DNA of 64,000 nt. Origin: Castor canadensis (Eukaryota; Chordata; Mammalia; Rodentia; Castoridae). Each line of letters starts with the position of its first letter. The stretch's first letter is position 1. Below are positions 12,401 to 20,979 of the stretch, one piece after another. Location of the stretch: NCBI RefSeq assembly GCF_047511655.1, contig NC_133400.1, forward strand, positions 1,679,001 through 1,743,000, in the 5' to 3' direction. The translations under genes and the position numbers were made by a program. The notes beneath the pieces are model-generated. The model worked only from the letters and a program-made list of their open reading frames with translations. It made no database searches and was not told the DNA's origin.

Positions 12401-15400
12401 CAGCCGAGGACTACGCAAATAACCGTCTCACCGCTCCTTCTCCAGGCATCAGCGGCGGGCCCCTGAAAAACCACTACCGCCTGAAGCAGTTCCACTTCCA
12501 CTGGGGAGCCTCGGACGAGTCGGGCTCAGAGCACGCAGTGGACAACCATGTGTTCCCAGCAGAGGTTCGTAGTAGTAGTAGACGCCGTCTACACACTGTG
12601 GGCGCTCCCCAGGCCAGGCTCTTCCCCGGGGACCAGAACCCAGTGCCCAGGTGTGAAGGATTTCCTGGGGCTAGCACCGCCTGGCCCATTAATTACACCA
12701 CTGTCCTTAGTGGGGGGTGCCATAGGCGCACTCAATTAACAGAAGAGACTGAGGTTCTGAGCAGTCCTTAACTTGATGGTGTCAGACATCTGGGATTCAA
12801 GAACTAAGCTAAAGGTCTCCAAGCCCTCAGCTCTGCGCTCACAGTGATTGTGGCCTCGCAGCCTCAGCCAGCCTCCATCTAGAATCTGAAAAGCAGCTCC
12901 TTCAAATCCTTCCTCCTCCTCCTTCTCCTCCTCCCTCTCCTCCTCCCTCTCTCCCTCCCTTCTCCCCCCCACCCTTCTGCTCTTCTTCCTTCTTTGGGCT
13001 GGGGATGGAGCCCAGGGCCTCATGAATGCTAGGCGAGTGCTCTACCACTGCTCCACACCCCAGCTAGGGCTCACAGAGAGAGAGCCCTGCTTTAACATGC
13101 AGTGGTGGGGTTGCAAGGAGAAAGCATGGCTGTCTGGAGTAGGCTCTGCGGGCAGCCATGATCAGTGGAGCGGTGCCTATGGGCTGCCCAACATTTTATG
13201 ATGGAATTTTCCAACACAGAGCTGTGCCATGAGAACCCACGAGGTCACCCACAGGGTGATCCTAGCAACTCGGGAGGCTGAGATCAGGAGGATCATGGTT
13301 CAAGGCCGGCCTTGTGAGACCTTGACTCGAAAATAACCTACACAAAAAAGGGCTGGCGGAGTGGCTCAAGTGGTAGGGTGCCTGCCTAGCAAGCGTGAGG
13401 TTCTGAGTTCAAACCCCAGTACTGTCAACATAATAATAATAAGAATTACATAGAACCCACACACAACCTCCATATGTAAATGCACAAATGGTTGCCATGT
13501 CACAAAACTTAGAGAATGACAAGGAATGTAGAATATTCTCCACTGCAGCTGGCCAAATCCCACGCATAGGAAGGGCCAAATGGACAGAGATGCCAAGCAG
13601 GGCCCAGGGACTTGACCCTTCCCCAGTCACCCTGACCCCCTGATCTGGCCAGTTCCATTTCCTACAGCAGGAAAACTGAAGGAGGAGTGTAAAATAGACA
13701 CAGGCAAAGTTCAAAGCCGTGCCAGACTCAGGAAGGGACGCAGCACTGGGGACCCTCATTGAGCACGTGCTCATAGCCAAGAGTCCTGGTGTTACCTGGC
13801 AGTCGCGTGCAGGGTGACTAGGAGGAGGCAGATCTCCAGCCCTGCCATGTTCACCCCCTTCACCCTCTCCTTCCCCAAACAGTCTGTTCTGCATTCCTGT
13901 CACTCACTTTTAAGGACTAGATTTCTCATACAAGAGAGAACACCCGATATTTGTCTCTCAGTCTGACTTATCTGTAGTTCCAGCCATTTTCCCCCAAATG
14001 GCATCATTTCATTCTTCTTTATGGCTGAATAATAGTCCATCATGTATGTACCACATTTTCTTTATCCCTTCATTGGTTGCTGGGCACCTAGGCTGATTCC
14101 ATGATCGAAATAGTTTATTCACATGTGTGAAAGCAGAACAATGAAACCTGTTAAAATTGTTTTAAGAGGGGAGAGGAGGGACGAAGGGTACGTTATATGC
14201 ATGTGTGGAAATATCACATGGAAACCTCTTTGTACAACAAATACATGCTTATAAAAATGGAAAAAAAGATGTTTAAAAAAAAAATCAGATGTTAAAATGA
14301 TGGAAACTTTGCCAGGCACCAGTGGCTCACACCTGTAATCCTAGCTACTTAGGAGGCTGAGATCAGGAGGATCTCTGTTTTGAGGCCAGCCCGGGCAAAG
14401 AGTTTACGAGACCCCCATCTCCAAAATGACCAGACCAAAGTGGAGCAGAGGTGTGGCTCAAGCGGCAGAGCGCCTGCTCTGCGAGTGCGAAGTCCTGAGT
14501 TCAAATCCCAGTTCCACTAATACCAATACTAGGAACAATCAAATAATAGAAATGTTGACAATTCGTCCATTTAGAAAATAAATAGGTTGAGGGTATAATT
14601 CCCACTTCTGTTTCATGAACTCAGAGCATCCCCTCCGCTCCCTCCCGTCAGGAACACAGGCTCTTGCCACCTGCGGTTGGCCAAGCTTTGGGCCCTGAGG
14701 ACATAGCTGGTGCCGGGCCCCTACACGCCACGGGCAACTGGGAATGACACGCAGGTGTGCCGGACAGGGGCAGGGTGACTGCTCTTTCTTGCCCCATCAT
14801 GATACATTTAGATTCTCTTTCCACTGTGTTTCAGCTGCACATAGTTCACTGGAATTCTGTGAAATACCCAAATTTCAAGGAGGCTGTAGCGGGGGAGGAC
14901 GGCCTGGCTGTGGTCGGCGTGTTTTTGAAGGTAATCGCTGGCTGGGCCTGGCTCTCCACCGCTGTGTGCAGTCGTGAGGAACGGCCTTCTGCACACGGCC
15001 CGTCCACGGAGAGGTTAGGGTGTCACCACACTAACACGTGGGTATCTGTGCTGTGCAGCTGGGGGCCCCGCACCAGGCCCTGCAGAAGTTGGTGGACGTC
15101 TTGCCGGAGATAAAGCATAAGGTGAGCTGCGCGCAAGAATCTGCACAGACCGACAAACCGAACCGGGTAGAGCCGTGGTCCACTCATAAGGAAAGGCAGC
15201 AGGTTAGCAGCAAGAGCTGTGGTGAGGGGGAGACTCCGCCGTGGGAACGGAGCTGGGGGAGGGCTGATTCCAGGGTGCTGGACTCAGGCTTCCCCACATC
15301 CAGCCACGCAGCAGCATTTTGAGGCGTTGTGGACACATCTGCCTGCTGCTGGAATTTGTGTTTACTTAATATTTTTCCTCAACCAGATTTGCTTTTGAAA

Positions 15401-18400
15401 ACCTCAGCCTGGTCCCCCCAGGCAATGGCGTCCACGAGTGATGAAGTTTGTTTTCGAACGGATCGAAACGCAGGCCTGCTGGCATTTGAGAATGTTGACC
15501 AGTGCAGATGTTCCTGATCAAGGAGAGGGAAAGCTGGCCCAGTGGCCAGGCCGGGCTCCCCCTGCAGATCTCTGCCCGGCACTCTTTGAGCACCTGGGGA
15601 TGACAAGGATGATGATGACAACGTCACTTTCGTCCAGGATCCGCCCAGGAGTGACTTTGATGGAGAAGTGGAAATTCCAGAGACGTGGGTTTATTTATTC
15701 AGAACCACACAAAAGAACTCTGAGGCAGAAGTCAGGGTGGCCTCAGACTGGACAGATCAGGCTTCCACCTGTCTTAACAATGGTGAGAGCCGCTCGGTGT
15801 GAAAGCTGCGCCCAGCCCTTCCTCGCCAGCTCACAGGAGCGTTTGATCTGCAGGATGCCTTCCCTTGATGTTGACTTCCCGCCGCCCCGGGGGACAGACA
15901 CAGATCACCCCCACCGCTCTGCCCACCAGCTCAGGAACACCTCAAGGCCAAGATGCTGAGCGCCCCAAGGCCTCATCCTCTTCCTCACTGGTCCATGGCC
16001 AGAATAAACCTGGGACACGGGATGTTTGCCCAGCAAGCCTCCAGCTCCCACATGGTGGGTCCCGCTTCTTGGTGGGAGAGAAAAGAGCTATCTGTGAAGT
16101 GGTGATTACTTGGGGCGTCTTTTCCTTCCCTGGAAGGTTCTGGATCATGTCTGCCCCATAGGCCAACCCAGAGCTGTCTGGGAAAACCAAGGGGAGATGC
16201 AGTGTGGGGAACAGCAGAGGTGCCGTCTGGGCCTCAGACCTGGGACATGAAAGGCCTAGCCGTGGAGGGCTTCTCAGACCAGGAAAGAGAGGAACTGGTC
16301 CAGTGGTTCCCAGTCTGCAAGCCTCGGACTTCTGAAAGTTTTCTCCCACAGCATGGCATATAAGAGAGCCCTCCATCAGGTGCCCCTGATCCACCAGTTC
16401 TGAGCTGTGTGGCTTTGGGCAAGTGACTCAGCTTTTCAGAGTCTCAGTTTCCAGGCTGTGAAATACAGATGTCATGGGACACACACAGCCCTAGTCCTTA
16501 CTAAACTGCTTGGTTGGGTCCAGGCACGAGCCGTGGCGCGAATGAGGAATGGGGCTCAGGCGCAAGCATGTGTGCCGTTGCAGTGCACGTGACAAAATGC
16601 GAATTTTGCTAAGTTCAGAGTAGCTGTTTATCGCTGAGGAAGTTCTCACCGCGGACCCTGAGAGGGCTGCCACCCTGGGGGAGCCCATCAGATTTGAAGG
16701 TGATGGTCTGTGATGAGAGATACCGGACGAGTGGTTGACTCTAACCCCCTCACTGGGGACAATGCAGGGCAGAACGGGGCATTGGTGGGAGCAGGTTCCA
16801 GACAGTTGGCGTTGGCTTCCAGCCCCAGCTCTGCTGCCCCGCTCCATGGGACTTGGCAAGTCCCTCCCCAGGGATGGGCTCTCTGCACCTTCCAGCTCCT
16901 GCCCTGGCGCTGTGTGGTGAGGAACACCGCCCACACCAGAGCACCCCATTGCCTGTTACCACCATCCCTCCTTGGGCTGGATGGGCTGGCTGGGTTTGGG
17001 GGTCTCCCTGAACATTGGAGCTGGGGAACTGAATCAGCAGAGTCCCCAAGCATCGTCCCTCCTCCCCTGGGATCTCGCCAGCACTGCAGCCCTACATAGT
17101 GGTGGTCGGCGTTCCCAGGTTTGTTTCAAGAAACAGCCAGCAGACTCAGTATCCCTTTTGTGCCTTGGCTTCCAAGGTCATGTCACTTCTGACATGTTCC
17201 ACCCACCACCCAAGTCACAGCCTCTGCCTGGTTCCAAGAGTTGGAGTCCTTGCCCCCGACCTTGCTGGGAGGGATGGCAAGGAAAGGGCACTGATTTTCC
17301 TGATAACCCTGTGGGGAATCCTTTGATTTGTCCCTGTCCTAGGCACAGGGAAACCAAAGCTCAGAGAGGTATAGAAACTTGCCCGGGGACACACAGCTAG
17401 TAGGTGAAGAGTTTTTAAACCCAGAGACCAGAAGCCTGAAGTTTGCACTCAACCGTGAGGCCACTGCACACACAGTGCCACCCCAGGACTTTCTATCAAG
17501 CGGCCCTCCAAGAGTCAGTCCACTGCTCTGCAGCAGCCATCAAGTGACCACTGAAGTGTTCCTGACCCTGGGGCTTGGCCTTTTCTCCCTGACTTCGCTC
17601 CTGAGTTGCAGGGAGCTTTACGAGCAGCCTGGCCTCCCTCAGCTGTGGTCAGTGCACCAGGAAGAACAACCGCTGAAGGACAGCTCACTGATTAGCGGGC
17701 ACCAGAGGACCCAGGCGCCCATGCTGCTGTGATGGCCGGGTGGCTCATTACACAGGCCAGCACCACATTTCCTCCTCCCGGGCTGGCCAGGCATGATGGA
17801 GGCCCCATGCTCTGGGGCCCCAGGGAGAACAGCCATCCGTGGGCTCGCGGTGGCACTGAGCCCTACACACTTTGGGTGGGACATGGAGTTCCAGATGGTG
17901 GTCAGAACCTAGAAGTCCATGGATGTCGTGGATGTTCTCCTCCAGCCCCAAGAAGCTGGCTCTGCAACTCTGTGTCACCCTGGCTGTCCTGGAGTGGAGG
18001 CCCAGCCTCCATAGCATTTCTGGGCTCTGCCACCGTCTGACCTCGTGGCTTTGGTCAAGTCATTTGGGTCTGTCTTTTTTTGTTGTTGTTGTTTCTTCAT
18101 CAACAAAGTAGAAATGTTTCCCAAAGGTCATAAAAACTTCAAGGCAATACTTCAGAAAGTGTCAGCGGGCACTTGGGGACTGGGGACCCTGGGCAGGGGG
18201 AGAGCTCCTATGTCCCTGCACCCCCCGCCTGCCGGCACCTCCCGCAGGTGGCCCTGAGTGCACACTGCTTCCCTCAGAAGCCACCATGCAGTGTGAGGCG
18301 CACACGTGGTGGGGAAGGGCTGGAAGCTGACGGATGACCCTGAGACGGTGCCGAGTGACAGGAGCCAGTCGCGAGAGGCCACGGGTTTGTGATTCTACTG

Positions 18401-20963
18401 CGGAACTGCCCACATCAGCAAATCCGGACTGCGAGAAGCGGGGCACTGCCTGTGGTGAGGGGGTGGGCCAGGCCCGGGCAGTGACTGACAAGGCTCGGGG
18501 CTCCTTCCTGGGGCAATGAAGATGTGGAAACGTGGAAGCTCCAGAGCCCGCGGGATGTGCACTTTCGTTGGGGAAGCTGTGCAGTACGCGGATTGCTGTC
18601 TTGCTAGTGCCGTGACTGGCACACACCAAGTGACACACGGTTATCTGTCTGTGGGGATCCACTCTGTCCGCCCTCTGGTAACTCCATAACATCTCCTGGT
18701 TTCTGAGGCAAATGTCGCAGTTAGAGCCGGGTGCTGTGGTTCACACCTGTAATCCCAGCTACTCAGAAGGCAGAGATCAGGAGGATCGCAGTTCCAAGCC
18801 AGCCCGGGACAAACAGTTCAGGAGAACTTATCTCAAAAAAAAGGGCTGGTGGAGGTGTTCAAAGGTGTAGGCCCTGAGTTCAAACCTCAGTACCACACAC
18901 ACACACACAAAAGCCACAGTTAGGAGACAAGCCCTGCCTGTGTGGCCCCTTGATTTTACTTCCAGGTAAAGGTGGGTGGATGAGCAGGGAAGCTGTCTTC
19001 CTGGGGTCGCTAGAATGGCCCCGCTCGTGACCCACGCAGAGCCAGATGGCGCTCAGTCACGACTGGGCGCTAACGAAGGCTGCGAGGCCTAAGACTTGGG
19101 GCCCATCCAGTGGAGGACCGAGGGACCCGCTTCCTCTCTGAGCCCACCAGGATGTCTGGTGATCTTATTCAGCTATAATAAGGAAGGATGGACTGGTGGA
19201 GTGGCTCAAGTATGAGGCCCTAAGTTCAAACCCCAGTACCACCAAAAAAAAAAGGAAGGAAGGATGTGGGGACACATGGGACATGGGTGACCCCTGAGGT
19301 CACTGTGCTCAGTGAAATACAGCCAGATACAAAGACAAATGCTGTTAGATTTCCCTCACACGAGGCAAATTCGTGGAGTCAGAAAGCAGAGGGTGGCTTA
19401 CAGGGGCCAGAGTTTCAGTTTGGAAGGTGGGAAAGTTCTGGAGGTGGTTTTGGCTCTCCAACAACACCACACTTCAGTACAGCACCTGCTTTGCAAGTGT
19501 AAAGCCCTGAGTTCAAACCCAGTCCCACCAGAAAGAAAGAAAAAAAAAAAGACTAAACAACTGTGCACTTAAAAAAAAGGCTAAAATGGTCAATTTGCAT
19601 TCATGCATATTTTATCACAATAAGCAGTGAGCTGTTCTCCACCACCAAGGAAGACAAAAATGAGTAAGTTTAAAAGGCCAGGGTTCCATCCCTAGTCCTG
19701 CAAAAAAAGAAAGAGGGTCACATGTTCTTATTTCTGCTTCCAAATGTGACAATGGTGGCCGTATGGCCTTTATCTCCAAATGCACTTCCTTCTGTGTGAA
19801 GCAAAGGCCAGAGCCCCGAGATAAGATGGAGCCAGGCTCTGCACCTTCCTCGCGCCCTCGAGCCGAGCACTGACCGCCTGTGGTTCTCGCTCTCAGGACT
19901 CCCGGGCAGCTGTGGGCCCCTTCGACCCCTCCTGCCTGCTGCCCGCCTGCCAGGATTTCTGGACCTATGAGGGCTCCCTCACCACACCACCACTGGCCGA
20001 GTCGGTCACCTGGATCATCCAGCAGCGGTCCGTTGAGGTGTCCCCAAGTCAGGTGAGCGGGGCTGGGAGCGGCGACTCAGGCCTTAGCACGAGGGTCTCC
20101 CGCGTAGGCAGCCTCACCAAGACACTGTGAAAGGGCACGCAGATGTCATTCTTTGGTGCATTTTGGACATTCCTTCCTTAACTGAAAGGGTCTCCCAAGT
20201 GGCACAGGAGCCAGTGCAGTGGACTAGGGCCATGGTCACAGCTCTTCTGTGGATGTCGATACACCAGCGTGGGCTGGCCGGGGAGACCTCATCCCCTCGC
20301 ACGTGCTCCCCCGTCCCCAGGGTTTAGGGTGCAGGCGTGGCAAGGGCTCTGAGGACACCTGGCTGAACGGCCAGCACTGGCTCTAGGCTATGTCAGGGCA
20401 AAGTGGCTGTGCAGATCAGAAGTGACATGGACCCTGGGGGTGAGTCACTGGCCACAGTGGAAGGTCAGTAGGTGTACACAGGTGAACACACTGACAGAAA
20501 AGCATGTTGCTGATGTATGGTTGGGGGACCCTTCTCCAAAGTGACTCATTCCAGTGGTTGTTGGCTGGGCCCCTCCATGGGGCTGCAGGATCAGACTCAT
20601 GGTGCCTAGCTTCCCCCCGAGCAAGTGACCTAAAGACCAAGGCACAACGCGTTCCTTTTATGACCTACCCTGGAGAATCTCAAGGGTCCCTCAGAGCCAC
20701 CCCGATTCATTGTGGCAGGGGACCAGGCCATTAAGGGCAGCTGGGAGCTGGACCACCCCGTCCCTGCGCCAAGGCTCTCGGCTGCTCTGTTCCAGCTGTC
20801 GGCGTTCCGCACGCTCCTGTTCTCTGCGCGTGGCGAGGAAGAAGAGGTGATGGTCAACAACTACCGCCCGCTTCAGCCCCTGCTGGACCGGAAGGTCCGC
20901 TCATCCTCCCAGGCCACCAGAGGCCCCAAAGTCACTGCCTGGACAGGTAGAACTGGCTCCTAG
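212..20963 (+). CDS. CA5A: Carbonic anhydrase 5A, mitochondrial (exons 2-7; 5' end outside window)
   Basis: This alpha-class carbonic anhydrase interconverts CO2 and bicarbonate in the mitochondrial matrix, mainly in liver, and feeds bicarbonate to pyruvate carboxylase and carbamoyl phosphate synthetase. Coding exons are 212-409, 12446-12564, 14835-14930, 15059-15121, 19897-20052 and 20796-20963. All have AG/GT borders and the phases join without a stop, giving 265 complete residues. Visible landmarks in CA II numbering are the zinc ligands His94 and His96 (FHFHW, 12493-12501), His119 (14838-14840), the gate Glu106 (GSEHAVD) and Thr199 (SLTTPP, codon at 19981). Position 64 is Tyr (NTGYFF) instead of the His proton shuttle, which is typical of CA V. 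Linkage to SLC7A5 supports CA5A over X-linked CA5B. Exon 1, encoding the start and mitochondrial leader, must lie upstream. The C-terminus looks a few residues longer than I recall for human. Identity is certain; the exact 3' end is inferred. Confidence 0.96.
4646..4866 (+). mobile_element. B1-ID composite SINE
   Basis: The 5' part is 7SL/B1-like (GCCGGGCAC, then TAATCCTAGCTACTCAGGAG). The 3' part is a tRNA-like ID unit (GGAGTGGCTCAAGCAGTAGA, GAGTTCAAACCCCAG) with an A-rich AAATA tail. This is the full-length form of the family that fills the window. Confidence 0.85.
5990..6375 (+). repeat. L2-like ancient LINE remnant
   Basis: Pyrimidine-rich text with CAGGGCTCAGCTCAGACACC, GAGGCTGTCCTGGTGACC and an end at AGCTCAGTGAATGAATGAT resembles the L2 3' end in order. 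Highly diverged. Confidence 0.45.
6436..6505 (-). mobile_element. ID-type SINE fragment
   Basis: A T-rich run followed by GGGTTTGAACTC and CTAGGCAGGTGCT shows the tRNA-like half of the SINE family in reverse orientation. The 7SL-like half is missing. Confidence 0.7.
9203..9423 (-). mobile_element. B1-ID composite SINE
   Basis: In reverse orientation there is a T-rich tail, the ID part (GTTTGAACTAAGGGCTTCAC), then the B1-like part (AAGTAGCTAGGATTACAGGT). Confidence 0.85.
9655..9760 (-). repeat. MIR-like ancient SINE remnant
   Basis: ATTTTACAGACAGAGATGCT, CAGAGAGGCTAAGCTACCTG and a later TCAAGTCCAGGTCT are the conserved MIR core in reverse. Confidence 0.55.
10854..11396 (-). mobile_element. 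B1-ID SINE, minus strand, split by a younger SINE
   Basis: The outer element reads from a T run at 10854 through its ID part and first B1-like unit to 11105. It resumes at 11310 with GCTGGCCTCAAACAGTAATC and ends with the B1 5' end near 11396. The interruption is the plus-strand SINE at 11106-11309. Confidence 0.8.
11106..11309 (+). mobile_element. B1-ID SINE nested in another SINE
   Basis: This element starts at GCTGGGCACCGGTGGCTCAC and ends in a 17-base A tail. TTGCCCA occurs at both borders (11099-11105 and 11310-11316) and is a probable target site duplication. Confidence 0.85.
12446..12564 (+). CDS. CA5A: CA5A coding exon 3 (zinc ligands His94, His96)
   Basis: The exon is 119 bp, the usual size for this carbonic anhydrase exon. 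The acceptor is TTCTCCAG at 12445. It encodes [20 protein letters not shown] and the GSEHAVD motif, and so holds two of the three zinc ligands and Glu106. The donor is GTTCGT, which is weak at positions +3 and +4 but is the only one that keeps the frame into exon 4. Confidence 0.95.
12903..12990. repeat. Polypyrimidine CCT-rich simple repeat
   Basis: An almost uninterrupted run of C and T made of CCT and CTCC units lies just before an ID-like SINE. Confidence 0.85.
12995..13064 (-). mobile_element. ID-like SINE fragment
   Basis: GGGGATGGAGCCCAGGGCCT, then GAGTGCTCTACCACTG and CACACCCCAGC, is a tRNA-like ID core in reverse. Its sequence differs from the main family. Confidence 0.7.
13256..13444 (+). 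mobile_element. B1-ID composite SINE, 5' truncated
   Basis: It starts inside the B1-like part (CCTAGCAACTCGGGAGGCTG), continues through GGCGGAGTGGCTCAAGTGGT and ends in an ATAATAATA tail. Confidence 0.8.
13907..14105 (-). mobile_element. L1 fragment, ORF2 3' end, inverted
   Basis: Read on the minus strand it matches the familiar end of L1 ORF2, with AAGAAAATGTGGTACAT and TTATTCAGCCATAAAG, then GTTCTCTCTTGTATGAG just beyond the ORF. The frame is short and decayed. Confidence 0.75.
14106..14280 (+). mobile_element. L1 3' UTR fragment with A-rich tail
   Basis: TATATGCATGTGTGGAAATA, TCACATGGAAACC, TTGTACAACAAATACATGCT and ATAAAAATGG match the typical L1 3' UTR end in plus orientation. It directly abuts the inverted ORF2 piece. 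Confidence 0.65.
14311..14530 (+). mobile_element. B1-ID composite SINE
   Basis: A near full-length element with GCCAGGCACCAGTGGCTCAC, TAATCCTAGCTACTTAGGAG, GGTGTGGCTCAAGCGGCAGA and GAGTTCAAATCCCAG. Confidence 0.85.
14835..14930 (+). CDS. CA5A: CA5A coding exon 4 (zinc ligand His119)
   Basis: The exon is 96 bp and phase 0 at both ends. The acceptor is GTTTCAG and the donor GTAATC. It encodes [11 protein letters not shown] and continues to GVFLK. The first His is the third zinc ligand. The product aligns residue for residue with other CA5A sequences. Confidence 0.95.
15059..15121 (+). CDS. CA5A: CA5A coding exon 5
   Basis: The exon is 63 bp (21 codons) and phase 0 at both ends. It encodes [20 protein letters not shown] plus Lys. 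The acceptor is CTGTGCAG and the donor GTGAGC. The preceding intron is only 128 bp. Confidence 0.95.
16385..16480 (+). repeat. MIR-like ancient SINE remnant
   Basis: GAGCTGTGTGGCTTTGGGCA, AGTGACTCAGCTTTTCAG and AGTCTCAGTTTCC match the MIR core in forward orientation. Confidence 0.6.
17335..17450 (-). repeat. MIR-like ancient SINE remnant
   Basis: AAGCTCAGAGAGGTATAGAA, ACTTGCCCGGGGACACACAG and CTAGTAGGTGAAGAG are a clear MIR core in reverse. Confidence 0.65.
18025..18115 (+). repeat. MIR-like ancient SINE remnant
   Basis: GGGCTCTGCCACCGTCTGAC and GTGGCTTTGGTCAAGTCATT, then TTTCTTCATCAACAAAGTAG, follow the MIR order, with a TTGTTG expansion inside. Confidence 0.5.
18726..18911 (+). mobile_element. 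B1-ID composite SINE with (CA)n tail
   Basis: GCCGGGTGCTGTGGTTCACA, TAATCCCAGCTACTCAGAAG and CCTGAGTTCAAACCTCAG are visible. The usual A tail has been replaced by a CA repeat at about 18893-18909. Confidence 0.85.
19189..19254 (+). mobile_element. ID-type SINE unit
   Basis: Only the tRNA-like half is present (TGGTGGAGTGGCTCAAGTAT, AGTTCAAACCCCAGTACCAC), with an A tail. Confidence 0.75.
19480..19550 (+). mobile_element. ID-type SINE 3' fragment
   Basis: CAGCACCTGCTTTGCAAGTG and GAGTTCAAACCCAGTCCCAC with an A-rich tail. It sits inside older repeat-like sequence. Confidence 0.7.
19897..20052 (+). CDS. CA5A: CA5A coding exon 6 (Thr199 loop)
   Basis: The exon is 156 bp (52 codons) and phase 0 at both ends. 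The acceptor is GCTCTCAG and the donor GTGAGC. It encodes the [10 protein letters not shown] segment, [18 protein letters not shown] with Thr199 and Thr200 of the active site, and EVSPSQ at the end. Confidence 0.95.
20796..20963 (+). CDS. CA5A: CA5A last coding exon 7 with stop
   Basis: The acceptor is GTTCCAG at 20795. The exon encodes [20 protein letters not shown] and [13 protein letters not shown], the conserved C-terminal strand, followed by a divergent tail ending in TGRTGS. The stop TAG is at 20961-20963. The tail beyond DRKV differs from and exceeds the human one as I recall it. Confidence 0.93.
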   Translation: MSAFRTLLFSARGEEEEVMVNNYRPLQPLLDRKVRSSSQATRGPKVTAWTGRTGS

Positions 20964-20973
20964 GTGACTCCTG

Positions 20974-20979
20974 AATAAA
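20974..20979 (+). terminator. CA5A: CA5A polyadenylation signal AATAAA
   Basis: A canonical AATAAA lies 10 bases after the stop codon. Cleavage would fall near 20990-21000, giving a 3' UTR of only about 30-40 bases. No other canonical signal was noticed close by. Confidence 0.75.

Larger units (their letters stand above)
410..12445 (+). other. CA5A intron 2
   Basis: The intron is about 12 kb of noncoding sequence. It contains SINEs at 4646-4866, 6436-6505, 9203-9423 and the nested pair at 10854-11396, an L2-like stretch at 5990-6375 and MIR-like fragments near 8030 and 9655. Sequence at 3590-3800 and 5610-5700 looks like old interspersed repeat of a family I cannot name. The rest (for example 1150-3500, 6850-7950 and 11700-12440) shows nothing I can assign. 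Confidence 0.8.
12565..14834 (+). other. CA5A intron 3
   Basis: The intron holds a polypyrimidine tract (12903-12990), an ID-like SINE, two B1-ID SINEs and an L1 whose two parts face opposite ways (13907-14280). Nothing else was assigned. Confidence 0.8.
15122..19896 (+). other. CA5A intron 5
   Basis: The intron holds MIR-like fragments near 16385, 17335 and 18025, SINEs at 18726-18911, 19189-19254 and 19480-19550, and a short coding-like open stretch at 15589-15801 of unknown meaning. The sequence around 19260-19620 resembles the 3' end of an old L1-type repeat interrupted by the ID unit at 19480. Other parts show nothing assignable. Confidence 0.75.

Noticed and set aside
18162..18692. 176-codon open frame on the minus strand of CA5A intron 5
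   Set aside because: The composition is low-complexity and no family is recognisable. Treated as chance.
212..20963. CA5A as a pseudogene
   Set aside because: Six exons keep phase and splice sites, and all catalytic residues are present. Introns rule out a processed copy.
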